Source: CADEED01 sp964444835 (GTDB taxonomy: Bacteria; Pseudomonadota; Gammaproteobacteria; Steroidobacterales; Steroidobacteraceae). Taken from it: DNA of 64,000 bases. The stretch is from assembly GCA_964444835.1 (NCBI GenBank), contig CAYUIT010000003.1, positions 86,000 to 149,999 on the forward strand, written 5' to 3'. Made by a program: the position numbers and the translations under genes. Under the pieces are notes generated by a model. That model was not told the origin of the DNA and did no database searches. It saw nothing but the letters and a program-made list of their open reading frames with translations. Of this stretch, positions 54,140-63,080 are shown in pieces (position 1 is the first letter of the stretch; each line of letters begins with the position of its first letter).

Positions 54140-55978
54140 ATGACTTCCAAAGCCATTCGCCCCATCCGCAATATCGCGATCATCGCGCACGTCGACCACG
54201 GCAAGACCACCCTGGTCGATTGCCTGTTGCGCCAATCCGGCACGTTCGAAGCGCACGAGAAAGTCGCCGAGCGCGTCATGGACTCGAACGATATCGAGCG
54301 CGAGCGCGGCATCACGATCCTCGCCAAGAACTGCGCTATCGAGTATGGCGGTATGCGCATCAACATCGTCGACACGCCGGGCCACGCCGATTTCGGTGGT
54401 GAAGTCGAACGCGTGCTGTCGATGGTTGACGCTGTGTTGTTAGTGGTCGATGCGGTGGAAGGTCCGATGCCGCAAACGCGCTTCGTCACCAAGAAGGCGC
54501 TGGCCTTGGGTCATAAGGCGATCGTCGTCGTGAACAAGATCGACCGGCCGGGTGCGCGCCCAGATTGGGTGATCGACCAAACGTTCGACTTGTTCGACAA
54601 GCTCGGCGCAACCGACGAACAGCTCGACTTCCCGGTGATCTACGCCTCGGCACTCGAGGGCTGGGCCAGCACGGATCACACGCGCCGCGAACCGGACATG
54701 CGCGCACTGTTCGAGGCGATCCTGCAGTTCGTCCCGCCGCCGCCGTGCGAGCCCGATGCGCCGCTGCAACTGCAGATCTCGACGCTCGACTACAACTCAT
54801 ACGTTGGGCGCATCGGCATCGGCCGCGTGCGCCGCGGCACGGTGCGCCCGGGCCAGACCGTCGCGCTGCGTAACGGCGATGAAGATCGTGGCACCGCGAA
54901 GCTCGTGCAAGTGCTCACCTTCAGCGGCTTGCAACGCACGCCGGTCGCCGAAGCGTTTGCGGGCGATATCGTGGCTGTCACGGGCATCGAGGATGTGAGC
55001 ATCGGCCTCACCGTGTGCGACGCCGAAGCGCCGGAAGGCCTCACGCCCATCGCGGTGGACGAGCCCACGCTGGTCATGACTTTCCAGGTCAACACGTCGC
55101 CGATGGCAGGTCGCGAAGGTAAATTCGTCACGAGTCGGCAGATTCGCGAGCGGCTTGCGCGCGAGCTGCAAAGTAACGTCGCATTGCGAGTCGACGATAC
55201 CGCTGACGCGGACGTGTTTCGCGTGTCAGGCCGCGGCGAACTGCATCTAACAATTCTGATCGAAAACATGCGGCGCGAGGGCTATGAGCTCGCCGTCGGC
55301 AAGCCGCAAGTGCTCACGCGCGAAGTCGACGGCGAAATTCACGAGCCGTTCGAAGCGCTCACCGTCGATGTCGAGGAAGCGCACCAAGGCGGCGTGATGG
55401 AGGCCTTGGGCCAGCGCCGCGCCGAAATGCGCGACATGTCGAACGACGGTCGCGGCCGCGTCCGCATCGAGTACCGCGTGCCCGCGCGCGGCTTGATCGG
55501 CTTCCAGAATGAGTTCATGAATTTGACGCGCGGCACCGGCCTGATGAGCCATATCTTCGACGGCTACGCCGCGGTGCGGGGCGACATCCCGGATCGTCAC
55601 AACGGCGTGCTCATCAGCAACGAAAACGGCGAAGCCGTTGCGTACTCGCTGTTCTCGCTGCAAGACCGCGGCCGCTTGTTCGTGTCGCACGGCGAGCCCG
55701 TGTACGAGGGCATGATCATCGGCATCCACAGCCGCGACAACGATCTGGTCGTGAACCCGATCAAGACGAAAAAGCTCACGAACATCCGTGCGGCAGGCAA
55801 GGACGACGCGCTGCTCCTCACACCGCCGATTCCGCTGACGCTCGAGTATGCCGTCGAGTTCATCGCGGACGACGAACTCGTGGAAGTGACCCCGCAGTCG
55901 ATCCGCTTGCGCAAGCGCATGCTGAAGGAATCAGACCGCAAGCGTGCGTCGCGGTCGGATGAGGCGCTGACCGCGTAG
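54140..55978 (+). CDS. typA: Translational GTPase TypA/BipA
   Basis: Ribosome-associated GTPase that helps 50S assembly and stress or cold adaptation. The 612-aa product starts RNIAIIAHVDHGKTTLVDCL (P-loop at about residues 16-23). It contains the switch II element VDTPGHADFGGEV, NKIDRPGA, the EF-Tu-like domain 2 and the EF-G-like III/V domains (HLTILIENMRREGYELAVG). It ends with the family's C-terminal domain. Own promoter and terminator make it a single-gene unit. Confidence 0.97.
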   Translation: MTSKAIRPIRNIAIIAHVDHGKTTLVDCLLRQSGTFEAHEKVAERVMDSNDIERERGITILAKNCAIEYGGMRINIVDTPGHADFGGEVERVLSMVDAVLLVVDAVEGPMPQTRFVTKKALALGHKAIVVVNKIDRPGARPDWVIDQTFDLFDKLGATDEQLDFPVIYASALEGWASTDHTRREPDMRALFEAILQFVPPPPCEPDAPLQLQISTLDYNSYVGRIGIGRVRRGTVRPGQTVALRNGDEDRGTAKLVQVLTFSGLQRTPVAEAFAGDIVAVTGIEDVSIGLTVCDAEAPEGLTPIAVDEPTLVMTFQVNTSPMAGREGKFVTSRQIRERLARELQSNVALRVDDTADADVFRVSGRGELHLTILIENMRREGYELAVGKPQVLTREVDGEIHEPFEALTVDVEEAHQGGVMEALGQRRAEMRDMSNDGRGRVRIEYRVPARGLIGFQNEFMNLTRGTGLMSHIFDGYAAVRGDIPDRHNGVLISNENGEAVAYSLFSLQDRGRLFVSHGEPVYEGMIIGIHSRDNDLVVNPIKTKKLTNIRAAGKDDALLLTPPIPLTLEYAVEFIADDELVEVTPQSIRLRKRMLKESDRKRASRSDEALTA

Positions 55979-55997
55979 CTGCCAGCGCAGCCCTGCT

Positions 55998-56019
55998 GGG
56001 GCCCGAAATGGGCCCTTTT
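55998..56019 (+). terminator. Rho-independent terminator after typA
   Basis: GGGCCC (55999-56004), a GAAAT loop and GGGCCC (56010-56015) are followed by TTTT. The stem is short but GC-only, 20 bases after the typA stop. Confidence 0.8.
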
Positions 56020-56081
56020 GAGCGCCTGCCGTGACGGCGGTCACGGCATTAAGTTACATCGGGCGGCAAGATTTGGGCTGT

Positions 56082-57566
56082 ATGCCAGTTGCCAAACGCC
56101 CGCCTCCCCCGCCGGCTCGAACCGGCCAGCATCCATTCGACGCGCGTCTTGCCGACGCGAACCTGCTGCGCTGGTTCATGCCGGTGCTCGAGCTGTTCCA
56201 ACGCCAGTTCGTCATCTTGCTGCTCGGCGGTCTAGCCGCGCTCGCGCTGCAATTGTTGCTGCCCTACATGCGCGTGAGCTCTCCTGTCTTTGAGACTCGC
56301 ATCTGGCCCCGGCTGGTCGACTGGTTAGTGGCGCTCGCCTTGACCTCGGGCTTGTTCGCCGGGGTTTATGCGCTGCTCGCGCACAACGAAGGACGGACAC
56401 ACGGTCTCGGCGCCACGGAAACCGGCGGACGCATCTTCACCAAAGCGACCGGTCTCGCGCTCATTTGGACAGGCGTCGGTCTCGGCATCGTGCTCGTGAT
56501 CGGCATCTTGGGCTACATGATTTTCAAAGCCGTCGGCAGCGGCCTCGGCGGCGAAACGGGGATCGCGGCCCTGTTGTTGTTAGGCACGATGGTCACGATC
56601 GGCTTCGCGATCATTTTCCTGTTGTTCGCACCGTTCTGGATCGGACTGGGTATTCGCTACTCACTGTCGTTCGCTCGGATCGTGCGGACGGAGGAAGGAC
56701 CGGTCACCGCATTTCGGCTCGCTTGGCAACGCGTGTCAGCGGAGAGTTGGCGTTACTTCTGGCCAGCCTACCTCGTGATGTTGGCGCTCGTCGGCTTTGC
56801 GCTGTTGGTTGCCTTTCAGCAGCAGCTCTTCGGCACCACGAAGATCCTGTCGCACCTGGCGGCGGTGGTGGGCTTTGGCTTCAGCATCGCTTTTGCTTTC
56901 GTCATCGAGCGGGTCTACGACACAGCGCTCGGCCTGGAGCCCGATGTTGACCCGACTGTGGCTGAAGAACCAGATTCGCCACCGCCAGCAGATGCGCCAT
57001 CGGGCGTAGCCGGGGCGACAGTGGCAGCAGGCGCTGCCGCGGCAACGGCAAACGCGCAAACCAAGTCTGCGACCTCAATGAACGCTGCGGGCCCGCCCAT
57101 CAGTGCCGAGCAGTTCGCCGCGCTCCTCGATCAACACACTTACTCTGCCCGCGAGCTGCGCGGCTTGTTAGCTCGGTGCACCAATCTCGCGTCGGGGCTC
57201 GTCGCCGCGCGCGACCAATTCTTGCCGATGGCGCAAGGCGCGCGACTCGCGGAGGCGGTGATCCTCGTCGAGGCCGCGCTCGCGAGCGACGGTCGTTTCT
57301 TTGCCGCCGTTCCTGACGTCGTGCCACCGCTGTCCAAGCGCATCGCAAGCGGCGGTCGCCCCGATCTCGCGGTGAAAATGCTGCAACCGTTCGTCAAGGA
57401 GCAACGGCAACACAAGCTGCACCTGACATCAGCGTTGTTTGCTGCGCACTTGGTCGCGCAGAACTTGAAGAAGCCCGACGCAGCCAAGCAGTTCCTGCTG
57501 CAGCTCAAACAGCTATATCCGCACGAGCAGTTGATCGACCAACAGCTGAAGCGGCTGGCATCGTAA
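56082..57566 (+). CDS. Multi-helix membrane protein with C-terminal TPR-like region
   Basis: The 494-aa product has about six transmembrane helices between residues ~35 and 290. A Pro/Ala-rich linker (about 305-355) and a ~140-residue helical soluble domain (SARELRGLLARCTNLASG; AKQFLLQLKQLYPHEQLIDQ) follow. The C-terminal part resembles tetratricopeptide-like repeats that serve protein binding. I recognise no named family. Start is ATG 56082; the frame is open to 56031. Confidence 0.7.
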   Translation: MPVAKRPPPPPARTGQHPFDARLADANLLRWFMPVLELFQRQFVILLLGGLAALALQLLLPYMRVSSPVFETRIWPRLVDWLVALALTSGLFAGVYALLAHNEGRTHGLGATETGGRIFTKATGLALIWTGVGLGIVLVIGILGYMIFKAVGSGLGGETGIAALLLLGTMVTIGFAIIFLLFAPFWIGLGIRYSLSFARIVRTEEGPVTAFRLAWQRVSAESWRYFWPAYLVMLALVGFALLVAFQQQLFGTTKILSHLAAVVGFGFSIAFAFVIERVYDTALGLEPDVDPTVAEEPDSPPPADAPSGVAGATVAAGAAAATANAQTKSATSMNAAGPPISAEQFAALLDQHTYSARELRGLLARCTNLASGLVAARDQFLPMAQGARLAEAVILVEAALASDGRFFAAVPDVVPPLSKRIASGGRPDLAVKMLQPFVKEQRQHKLHLTSALFAAHLVAQNLKKPDAAKQFLLQLKQLYPHEQLIDQQLKRLAS

Positions 57567-57597
57567 GTTCGGCCGCGGCGTGGCACACTGCGGCGGC

Positions 57598-58050
57598 ATG
57601 ACACCCGCCGATTTGTCGCTCGACCACATTTCGACGCTGATTCAGTCCGCCGTCGGCCCCGTGTTCTTGATCTCGGGCGTCGGCGTCACACTCAACGTGT
57701 TGACGAGTCGGCTCGCGCGAGTCGTCGATCGCGCGCGAATCCTCGAAGACGAGCGGCACCAAGCCGGGGATGAAGCGGCACGCGCCGACATCGACTCACG
57801 ACTCGCGGTGATGGCACGGCGGGCACGTCACATCAATGCGGCCATCACGTTGTCGACGATCTCGGCATTGCTCACGGCCGTCACGGTGATGCTGTTGTTC
57901 ACGAGCGCCTTCTTGTCGGTGAGTCTTGGTGGTTACATCGCCGTCTTGTTCGTTTCCTCAATGCTGTGTTTGGCGCTCGCCTACCTAGCATTCTTGATCG
58001 AAGTGCGCATCGCCACGGCCGCGCTGCGCATTGGAATCCGAAAGCACTAA
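57598..58050 (+). CDS. DUF2721 membrane protein
   Basis: The 150-aa protein has the DUF2721 pattern: an N-terminal helix (IQSAVGPVFLISGVGVTLNV), LTSRLARVVDRARILEDE, and two C-terminal helices (residues ~80-105 and 110-135) with a central charged loop of RARH. The function of the family is unknown. The ATG at 57598 is 31 bases after the previous gene, and the next gene begins 1 base after its stop. Confidence 0.85.
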   Translation: MTPADLSLDHISTLIQSAVGPVFLISGVGVTLNVLTSRLARVVDRARILEDERHQAGDEAARADIDSRLAVMARRARHINAAITLSTISALLTAVTVMLLFTSAFLSVSLGGYIAVLFVSSMLCLALAYLAFLIEVRIATAALRIGIRKH

Positions 58051-58051
58051 C

Positions 58052-58786
58052 ATGTCGCTGCGACAAGTGGGTCTATTGCTGTTGCTACTCGCGCTGGCCA
58101 CCGCCGCGGAAGCTGTTACGCCGAGTGAAACCGTGGCCCAAGCGACGCGCGCCTTTCTGTCGGGAGACGGCGTTGCGTTGCAAACGCTGGTGGCGAGCAC
58201 CGGCAACGCAGCGGCGTCGAAGAACCCCGACGAAGTGCTAGCGGCGACCTTCGTGCAGTTTCGACGTGCACAGTGGAGCGTCGGCGCAAAAGACAACACG
58301 GCACTGAAGTCTGCAGGCGAACGCTGTGTCACGCTCGCGGCTGCGGTGGTCGCACTCGACGCGAAGTCCGCCGACGCGTTTGCACTGCAATCGGCGTGCT
58401 ACGGGTACTTGGCGACACTGGGTGGCTTCGGCGCCATCTCGAACGGCCGCAAGAGCGGCAAAGCGATGGATGCCGCGCTCGCACTCGAGCCGCGCAACCC
58501 GCGAGTGGTACTCGTCGATGCCATCAGCTATACGTTTCGACCGCGGATAGCAGGCGGCGACAAAGCCAAGGCTTATACGCGGGCGCAAGAGGCAGCCACC
58601 TTGTTCGACACTAACAAGCCGGGCACGGCACTGCTGGCGGGTTGGGGGCCGGCCGAGGCGTGGTACTGGGTCGGACGCGGCGCAGAACACGCTGGCAACA
58701 CCGCTGCGGCCCGACAAGCGTACGAACGTGCACTCGCGCTCGAGCCGGCTTTCGCAGCGGCGCGACGTAAGCTCGCGAACCGCTAA
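58052..58786 (+). CDS. Exported tetratricopeptide-repeat protein
   Basis: The 244-aa product has a signal peptide (MSLRQVGLLLLLLALATAAEA) followed by helical repeats. Repeat-like segments include KSADAFALQSACYGYLATLG and NTAAARQAYERALALEPAFA. It probably acts as a periplasmic scaffold. No enzyme signature is seen. The ATG at 58052 is one base after the DUF2721 stop. Confidence 0.75.
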   Translation: MSLRQVGLLLLLLALATAAEAVTPSETVAQATRAFLSGDGVALQTLVASTGNAAASKNPDEVLAATFVQFRRAQWSVGAKDNTALKSAGERCVTLAAAVVALDAKSADAFALQSACYGYLATLGGFGAISNGRKSGKAMDAALALEPRNPRVVLVDAISYTFRPRIAGGDKAKAYTRAQEAATLFDTNKPGTALLAGWGPAEAWYWVGRGAEHAGNTAAARQAYERALALEPAFAAARRKLANR

Positions 58787-58809
58787 CGACTCAACCTGGG
58801 AGAGCGCTG

Positions 58810-59733
58810 GTGTTCATCTCACGCAACCGACTTTCGCTGGTCTCGATTCTCGCGGTCGCCGGGGCATTGGCGAGTTGCGCTGCGCAGCCACCGGGTGCAG
58901 GCAAGCGCGCGCCTACGATGGCCGATGTGTTGGCGGCCAGCGCGCCGAGCGATTGGCGTTCGGTCGACCCTGCGAACACGCTGTATCTGGATCTCGCGGC
59001 GGGCGGTCGCGTCATCATCGAGCTTGCGCCCCAGTTTGCGCCTAATCATGCGCGCAACATTTCGCAGCTCGCTGCGCAAGGCTTTTACGATGGCCTCGCC
59101 ATCAATCGCGTGCAAGACAACTTCGTCGTGCAATGGGGCGACGCTGACAACTCGCGTTCCGTCGGCGATGCGCAGCGCACATTACCGCCGGAATTCACGC
59201 GGCCGCTCGCGGGACTCGCGTTTACCGCATTGCCAGATCCGGATGGCTATGCCCCCGAAGTCGGCTTCGTCGAAGGCTTCCCGGCTGTGCGAGACCGCAA
59301 GACAGGCAACGCTTGGCTCGCACATTGCTACGCCACGGTTGGTGTCGGCCGTGACAACACGCCCGACAGCGGCGGCGGCACGGAGTTGTATGTCGTGATT
59401 GGGCACGCACCGCGCCAACTCGATCGCAATATCACGGTCGCCGGTCGTGTGCTGCGCGGGATGGAGCACTTGGCTTCGTTGCCTCGCGGCACCGGCGTGA
59501 TGGGCTTCTATGAGAAGCCCGAGCAGCGCATCGGCATTCGCGCTGTACGCCGTGCAGCCGATCTGCCTGCGAGCGAGCGCGTGGCACTCGAGGCACTGCG
59601 GACGGATACACCAACATTCGCGGCTTTGGTCGAGTCGCGGCGCAATCGCAGCGACGACTGGTATCTCGTCAAGGCGCGCCATATCGATCTTTGCAACGTG
59701 CCGTTACCGGTTCGAGACGCTCGCGCGCCATAG
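58810..59733 (+). CDS. Lipoprotein cyclophilin-type peptidyl-prolyl isomerase
   Basis: The 307-aa product begins at GTG 58810 with GGGAG 10 bases upstream. A signal peptide with a lipobox LASC (about residues 20-23) suggests a lipoprotein. The cyclophilin domain starts ANTLYLDLAAGGRVIIELAP and includes ARNISQLAAQGFYDGLAINR and VVQWGDADNS. The active-site segment is the variant QWGD instead of QGGD. It probably assists folding of outer-membrane proteins. Confidence 0.85.
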   Translation: MFISRNRLSLVSILAVAGALASCAAQPPGAGKRAPTMADVLAASAPSDWRSVDPANTLYLDLAAGGRVIIELAPQFAPNHARNISQLAAQGFYDGLAINRVQDNFVVQWGDADNSRSVGDAQRTLPPEFTRPLAGLAFTALPDPDGYAPEVGFVEGFPAVRDRKTGNAWLAHCYATVGVGRDNTPDSGGGTELYVVIGHAPRQLDRNITVAGRVLRGMEHLASLPRGTGVMGFYEKPEQRIGIRAVRRAADLPASERVALEALRTDTPTFAALVESRRNRSDDWYLVKARHIDLCNVPLPVRDARAP

Positions 59734-59847
59734 CATCGGCATCGCTTCCATTTAACATAGTAACTGCGCGATAATCGCTCAACGGGCCGCAGCAACCCCT
59801 GCTCTAGCCCGAGACGGCCCCGCCCGACATCTCTACACTGCGCGCCC

Positions 59848-60570
59848 ATGGGACGCATATTCGAAGTTAGAAAACACGCCATGTTCGCCCGCTGGGACCG
59901 CATGGCCAAGCAGTTCGCGCGCATCGCGAAAGACATCAACATGGCCGTGAAGGCCGCGGGTGCCGACCCCAACTCCAATCCGGCGCTGCGCCGCTGCATC
60001 CAGAATGCACGCGCAGCCAACATGCCCAAGGACAAAGTCGAGGCCGCGATCAAGCGGGCACTCGGCAAAGATGCAACTAACTACTCGCAGATCATCTACG
60101 AGGGCTATGCGCCTCACGGTGTGCCGGTGCTCGTCGAAGCCGCAACCGACAACCCGACGCGAACCGTCGCGAGCATGCGCAACATCTTCTCGAAGTCGGG
60201 CGGGAATCTGGGCACGACGGGCAGCGTCGCATTTCAGTTCAAGCACGTGGGCGTGTTTCGGCTCAATCCCGCTGGGATCGACCATGACGACCTCGAGCTG
60301 TATCTCATCGATCATGGCCTCGAGGAAATGGGCGATACGGTGAACGACAAAGGCGAGCCGCAAATCGTTGCGCATTGCGCCTTCGGTGACTTCGGCACGA
60401 TGCAAGTCGCGCTCGAAAAACGCGGCATCGTGCCCGTCTCCGCCGAACAAGAATACGTGTGCACCACGCCCGTGGAACTCGCCGAGGAACCTGCGAAGGA
60501 AGTGCTCGAGATGATCGACAAGCTCGAGCAAGATGACGACGTGCAAAAGGTTTACCACGCGCTCGTCTGA
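59848..60570 (+). CDS. YebC/PmpR-family protein
   Basis: The 240-aa protein matches the YebC/PmpR family (MAKQFARIAKDINMAVKAAG; ANMPKDKVEAAIKRALG; YEGYAPHGVPVLVEAATDN). Relatives are transcriptional regulators or, more recently, translation factors that relieve ribosome stalling. The start MGRIFEVRKHAMFARWDRM is the variant of the YeeN branch. A TACACT lies 8 bases before the ATG, so its mRNA could be nearly leaderless. Confidence 0.92.
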   Translation: MGRIFEVRKHAMFARWDRMAKQFARIAKDINMAVKAAGADPNSNPALRRCIQNARAANMPKDKVEAAIKRALGKDATNYSQIIYEGYAPHGVPVLVEAATDNPTRTVASMRNIFSKSGGNLGTTGSVAFQFKHVGVFRLNPAGIDHDDLELYLIDHGLEEMGDTVNDKGEPQIVAHCAFGDFGTMQVALEKRGIVPVSAEQEYVCTTPVELAEEPAKEVLEMIDKLEQDDDVQKVYHALV

Positions 60571-60583
60571 GAGCGCGCCGCGG

Positions 60584-61123
60584 ATGATCTCAGCCCCGCT
60601 CTCGCCACACCCGCAAACGCCGTGCCCGCTGGTGCGTGCTCTCGAGGTGCGTTTGCTGCGACCGACGGCTACCGTGGTGCGCGCGCAGTTCGTCGTCACT
60701 GGCGAGGTGCATGGCCTCGCAATCCCCGCCGTTGCGGCGCCCGCCCGCACCGACGGCTTGTGGCGGCATACGTGCTGCGAGCTGTTTCTGCGGCGCGCGG
60801 GTTCGCCTAACTACTTCGAGTTCAATCTTGCGCCGTCGTCGCAATGGGCGGCCTATGCCTTTGCAAGTTATCGCCACGATATGAATCCCGTCGTACTCGA
60901 ACGCGAGCCGACCATCGTCACGGAATTCGCTCGCGACACGTGGCAACTCGACGCCGAACTACACCTACCGCGCGAGCTCGCGGGCGAGCCCGCAGGTGAG
61001 CTCGCGGTCGCCTGCACGATGGTCGTCGAGACCGCGGCCACGGCGCTTTCCTACTGGGCACTCGCGCATGCGCCGGGCCCGCCCGATTTCCACCACGAAA
61101 CAGGTTTCGTCTTGCGCCTATGA
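60584..61123 (+). CDS. DOMON-like domain protein
   Basis: The 179-aa product has CELFLRRAGSPNYFEFNLAP and WAAYAFASYRHDM, the DOMON-like sugar/heme-binding beta-sandwich pattern. No signal peptide is evident from ATG 60584. Its stop overlaps the NamZ start as ATGA (61120-61123), and the pair recurs in proteobacteria, so it probably works with the muropeptide hydrolase. The ligand is unknown. Confidence 0.78.
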   Translation: MISAPLSPHPQTPCPLVRALEVRLLRPTATVVRAQFVVTGEVHGLAIPAVAAPARTDGLWRHTCCELFLRRAGSPNYFEFNLAPSSQWAAYAFASYRHDMNPVVLEREPTIVTEFARDTWQLDAELHLPRELAGEPAGELAVACTMVVETAATALSYWALAHAPGPPDFHHETGFVLRL

Positions 61124-62325
61124 AATTCGGCCTCGATCGCTTACTCGCCGACCGCGCGCTGCGCGCCCCGCTCGCTGGCAAACGCGTGGCACTGCTCGCG
61201 CATCCGCCGTCGGTGACGCCGGATCTCACCCACTCGCTCGACGCGCTCGCGCGATGCAGCGACTTGCGGCTTACGGCCGCCTTTGGCCCACAGCACGGTC
61301 TGCGCGGCGACAAGCAAGACAACATGATCGAGTCGCCAGACTTTCTCGACCCGCAGCTCGGCATTCCGGTCTTCAGCTTGTATGGCACCGTCCGCCGCCC
61401 CACCGCCGAGATGCTCGACACGTTCGATGTGTTGTTAGTCGATCTGCAAGACTTGGGCTGTCGGATCTACACCTTCATTACCACCTTGCTGTACGTACTC
61501 GAGGCAGGCGCGCAGCATCGCAAGAGCGTCTGGATTCTCGACCGACCCAATCCCGCTGGCCGACCCGTCGAAGGACTGCGGCTCCGCGCCGGCTGGGAAA
61601 GCTTTGTCGGCGCCGGACCCTTGCCAATGCGTCACGGCCTCACGATGGGCGAACTCGCTGACTGGTTCGTTGCACACAAGCGCCTCGACGTCGACTATCG
61701 AGTCATCGAGATGGAGGGCTGGCAGCCGCACGCGGCGCCGGGCTTTGGCTGGCCACTCGGTACGCGCTCGTGGGTCAATCCAAGCCCGAACGCGCCCAAT
61801 CTTTCGATGGCGCGCTGCTATGCGGGCACGGTGATGCTCGAAGGCACGACGCTTTCCGAGGGTCGCGGAACGACTCGACCGCTCGAGTTGTTTGGTGCGC
61901 CGGACATCGCAGCGGATACTGTGCTCACCGAGATGACGCGCCTAGCACCGCAATGGCTGCGTGGCTGCCGCTTACGTCCATGCTGGTTCGAGCCCACGTT
62001 TCACAAGCATGTCGGCAAACTATGTTCGGGCATTCAGATCCATGTGGACGACCCGAGCTACGATCACGACGCTTTCCAGCCCTGGCGCTTGCAGGCCCTC
62101 GCCTTCAAGGCGGTGCGCAATTTGCAACCGGACTATCCGCTCTGGCGCGATTTTCCCTACGAGTACGAGCGCGATCGACTGGCGATCGACCTCATCAATG
62201 GCAGCGCGCTGCTGCGCGAGTGGGTCGACGATCGAGCAGCACAAGCGGGCGACCTCGATGCCCTCACGCGCCCCGACGAGGCATCCTGGACAGCGGAGCG
62301 CGCGGCGCATCTGCGCTATCGGTAG
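61120..62325 (+). CDS. Exo-beta-N-acetylmuramidase NamZ family protein (DUF1343)
   Basis: The 401-aa product matches DUF1343 (RVALLAHPPSVTPDL; FGPQHGLRGDKQDNM; DVLLVDLQDLGCRIYTFITT; LDRPNPAGRPVEG; EGTTLSEGRGTTRPLELFG). The NamZ enzyme of Bacillus subtilis cleaves terminal MurNAc from peptidoglycan fragments, so a cell-wall recycling role is likely. No signal peptide is visible, so it may act in the cytosol. It is coupled to the DOMON-like gene. Confidence 0.9.
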   Translation: MKFGLDRLLADRALRAPLAGKRVALLAHPPSVTPDLTHSLDALARCSDLRLTAAFGPQHGLRGDKQDNMIESPDFLDPQLGIPVFSLYGTVRRPTAEMLDTFDVLLVDLQDLGCRIYTFITTLLYVLEAGAQHRKSVWILDRPNPAGRPVEGLRLRAGWESFVGAGPLPMRHGLTMGELADWFVAHKRLDVDYRVIEMEGWQPHAAPGFGWPLGTRSWVNPSPNAPNLSMARCYAGTVMLEGTTLSEGRGTTRPLELFGAPDIAADTVLTEMTRLAPQWLRGCRLRPCWFEPTFHKHVGKLCSGIQIHVDDPSYDHDAFQPWRLQALAFKAVRNLQPDYPLWRDFPYEYERDRLAIDLINGSALLREWVDDRAAQAGDLDALTRPDEASWTAERAAHLRYR

Positions 62326-62420
62326 CGCCGTAGATAAGGCCGTACGCGTGCAACAAATCCGCTCGCGCGGCGGTCTATAGTCCAGAGCGCGCTAGTGCGC
62401 GCGACGAACTGGAGTGAAAC

Positions 62421-63080
62421 ATGGCGCGTTTGACGTGTTCCTGGAAGGCTGTTGCGGCACTTTGGCTCGCGGCAATCGCATGGCATACCAGCGCCAGCGC
62501 GCAAGCGCCGGCGAGCCCGAACACGAGCCCTCTCAAAACGGCCGTATTCGCGGGCGGTTGCTTTTGGTGCATGGAGAAGCCGTTCGACCAACTGCCCGGC
62601 GTCGTGCGTACCGTCTCGGGCTACAGCGGCGGACGCGTCGCGAACCCCACGTACGAAAGCGTCTCCGCCGGCGGCACTGGGCACGCGGAAGTGGTGCAAA
62701 TCACTTACGACCCGACGAAGGTGAGTTACGCCAAGTTGTTAGACGTGTTTTGGCGCAATGTCGATCCGTTCGACGGCTCCGGTCAGTTCTGCGATCGCGG
62801 CAGCCAGTATCGACCGGCGATCTTCGTGGCCGATGCGGAAGAGCGACGCGCGGCCGAAGCATCCAAACAACTGCTCGAGAAGCGATTCGGGAAAGCGCTC
62901 GCCGTGGGCTTGGAGCCTGCCAGCAAGTTCTATGCGGCCGAGGATTATCATCAGGACTACTACCAAAAGAACCCGCTGCGCTACCGCTACTACCGCTCTG
63001 GGTGCGGCCGCGACCGTCGGCTTGACGCCGTTTGGGGTGCCGAGGCGCGCGGCGAGCAGCTCGCAGGGAGCAAGCCATGA
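62421..63080 (+). CDS. msrA: Exported peptide-methionine (S)-S-oxide reductase MsrA
   Basis: Repairs S-methionine sulfoxide in proteins. A signal peptide (residues 1-27, ending SASA-Q) sends it to the periplasm. The catalytic Cys47 is in TAVFAGGCFWCMEKPFDQ, followed by VRTVSGYSGG and GHAEVVQITYDP. The C-terminal YHQDYYQKNP segment is typical. The TGA overlaps the msrB ATG (63077-63080), so the two reductases are coupled. Confidence 0.95.
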   Translation: MARLTCSWKAVAALWLAAIAWHTSASAQAPASPNTSPLKTAVFAGGCFWCMEKPFDQLPGVVRTVSGYSGGRVANPTYESVSAGGTGHAEVVQITYDPTKVSYAKLLDVFWRNVDPFDGSGQFCDRGSQYRPAIFVADAEERRAAEASKQLLEKRFGKALAVGLEPASKFYAAEDYHQDYYQKNPLRYRYYRSGCGRDRRLDAVWGAEARGEQLAGSKP

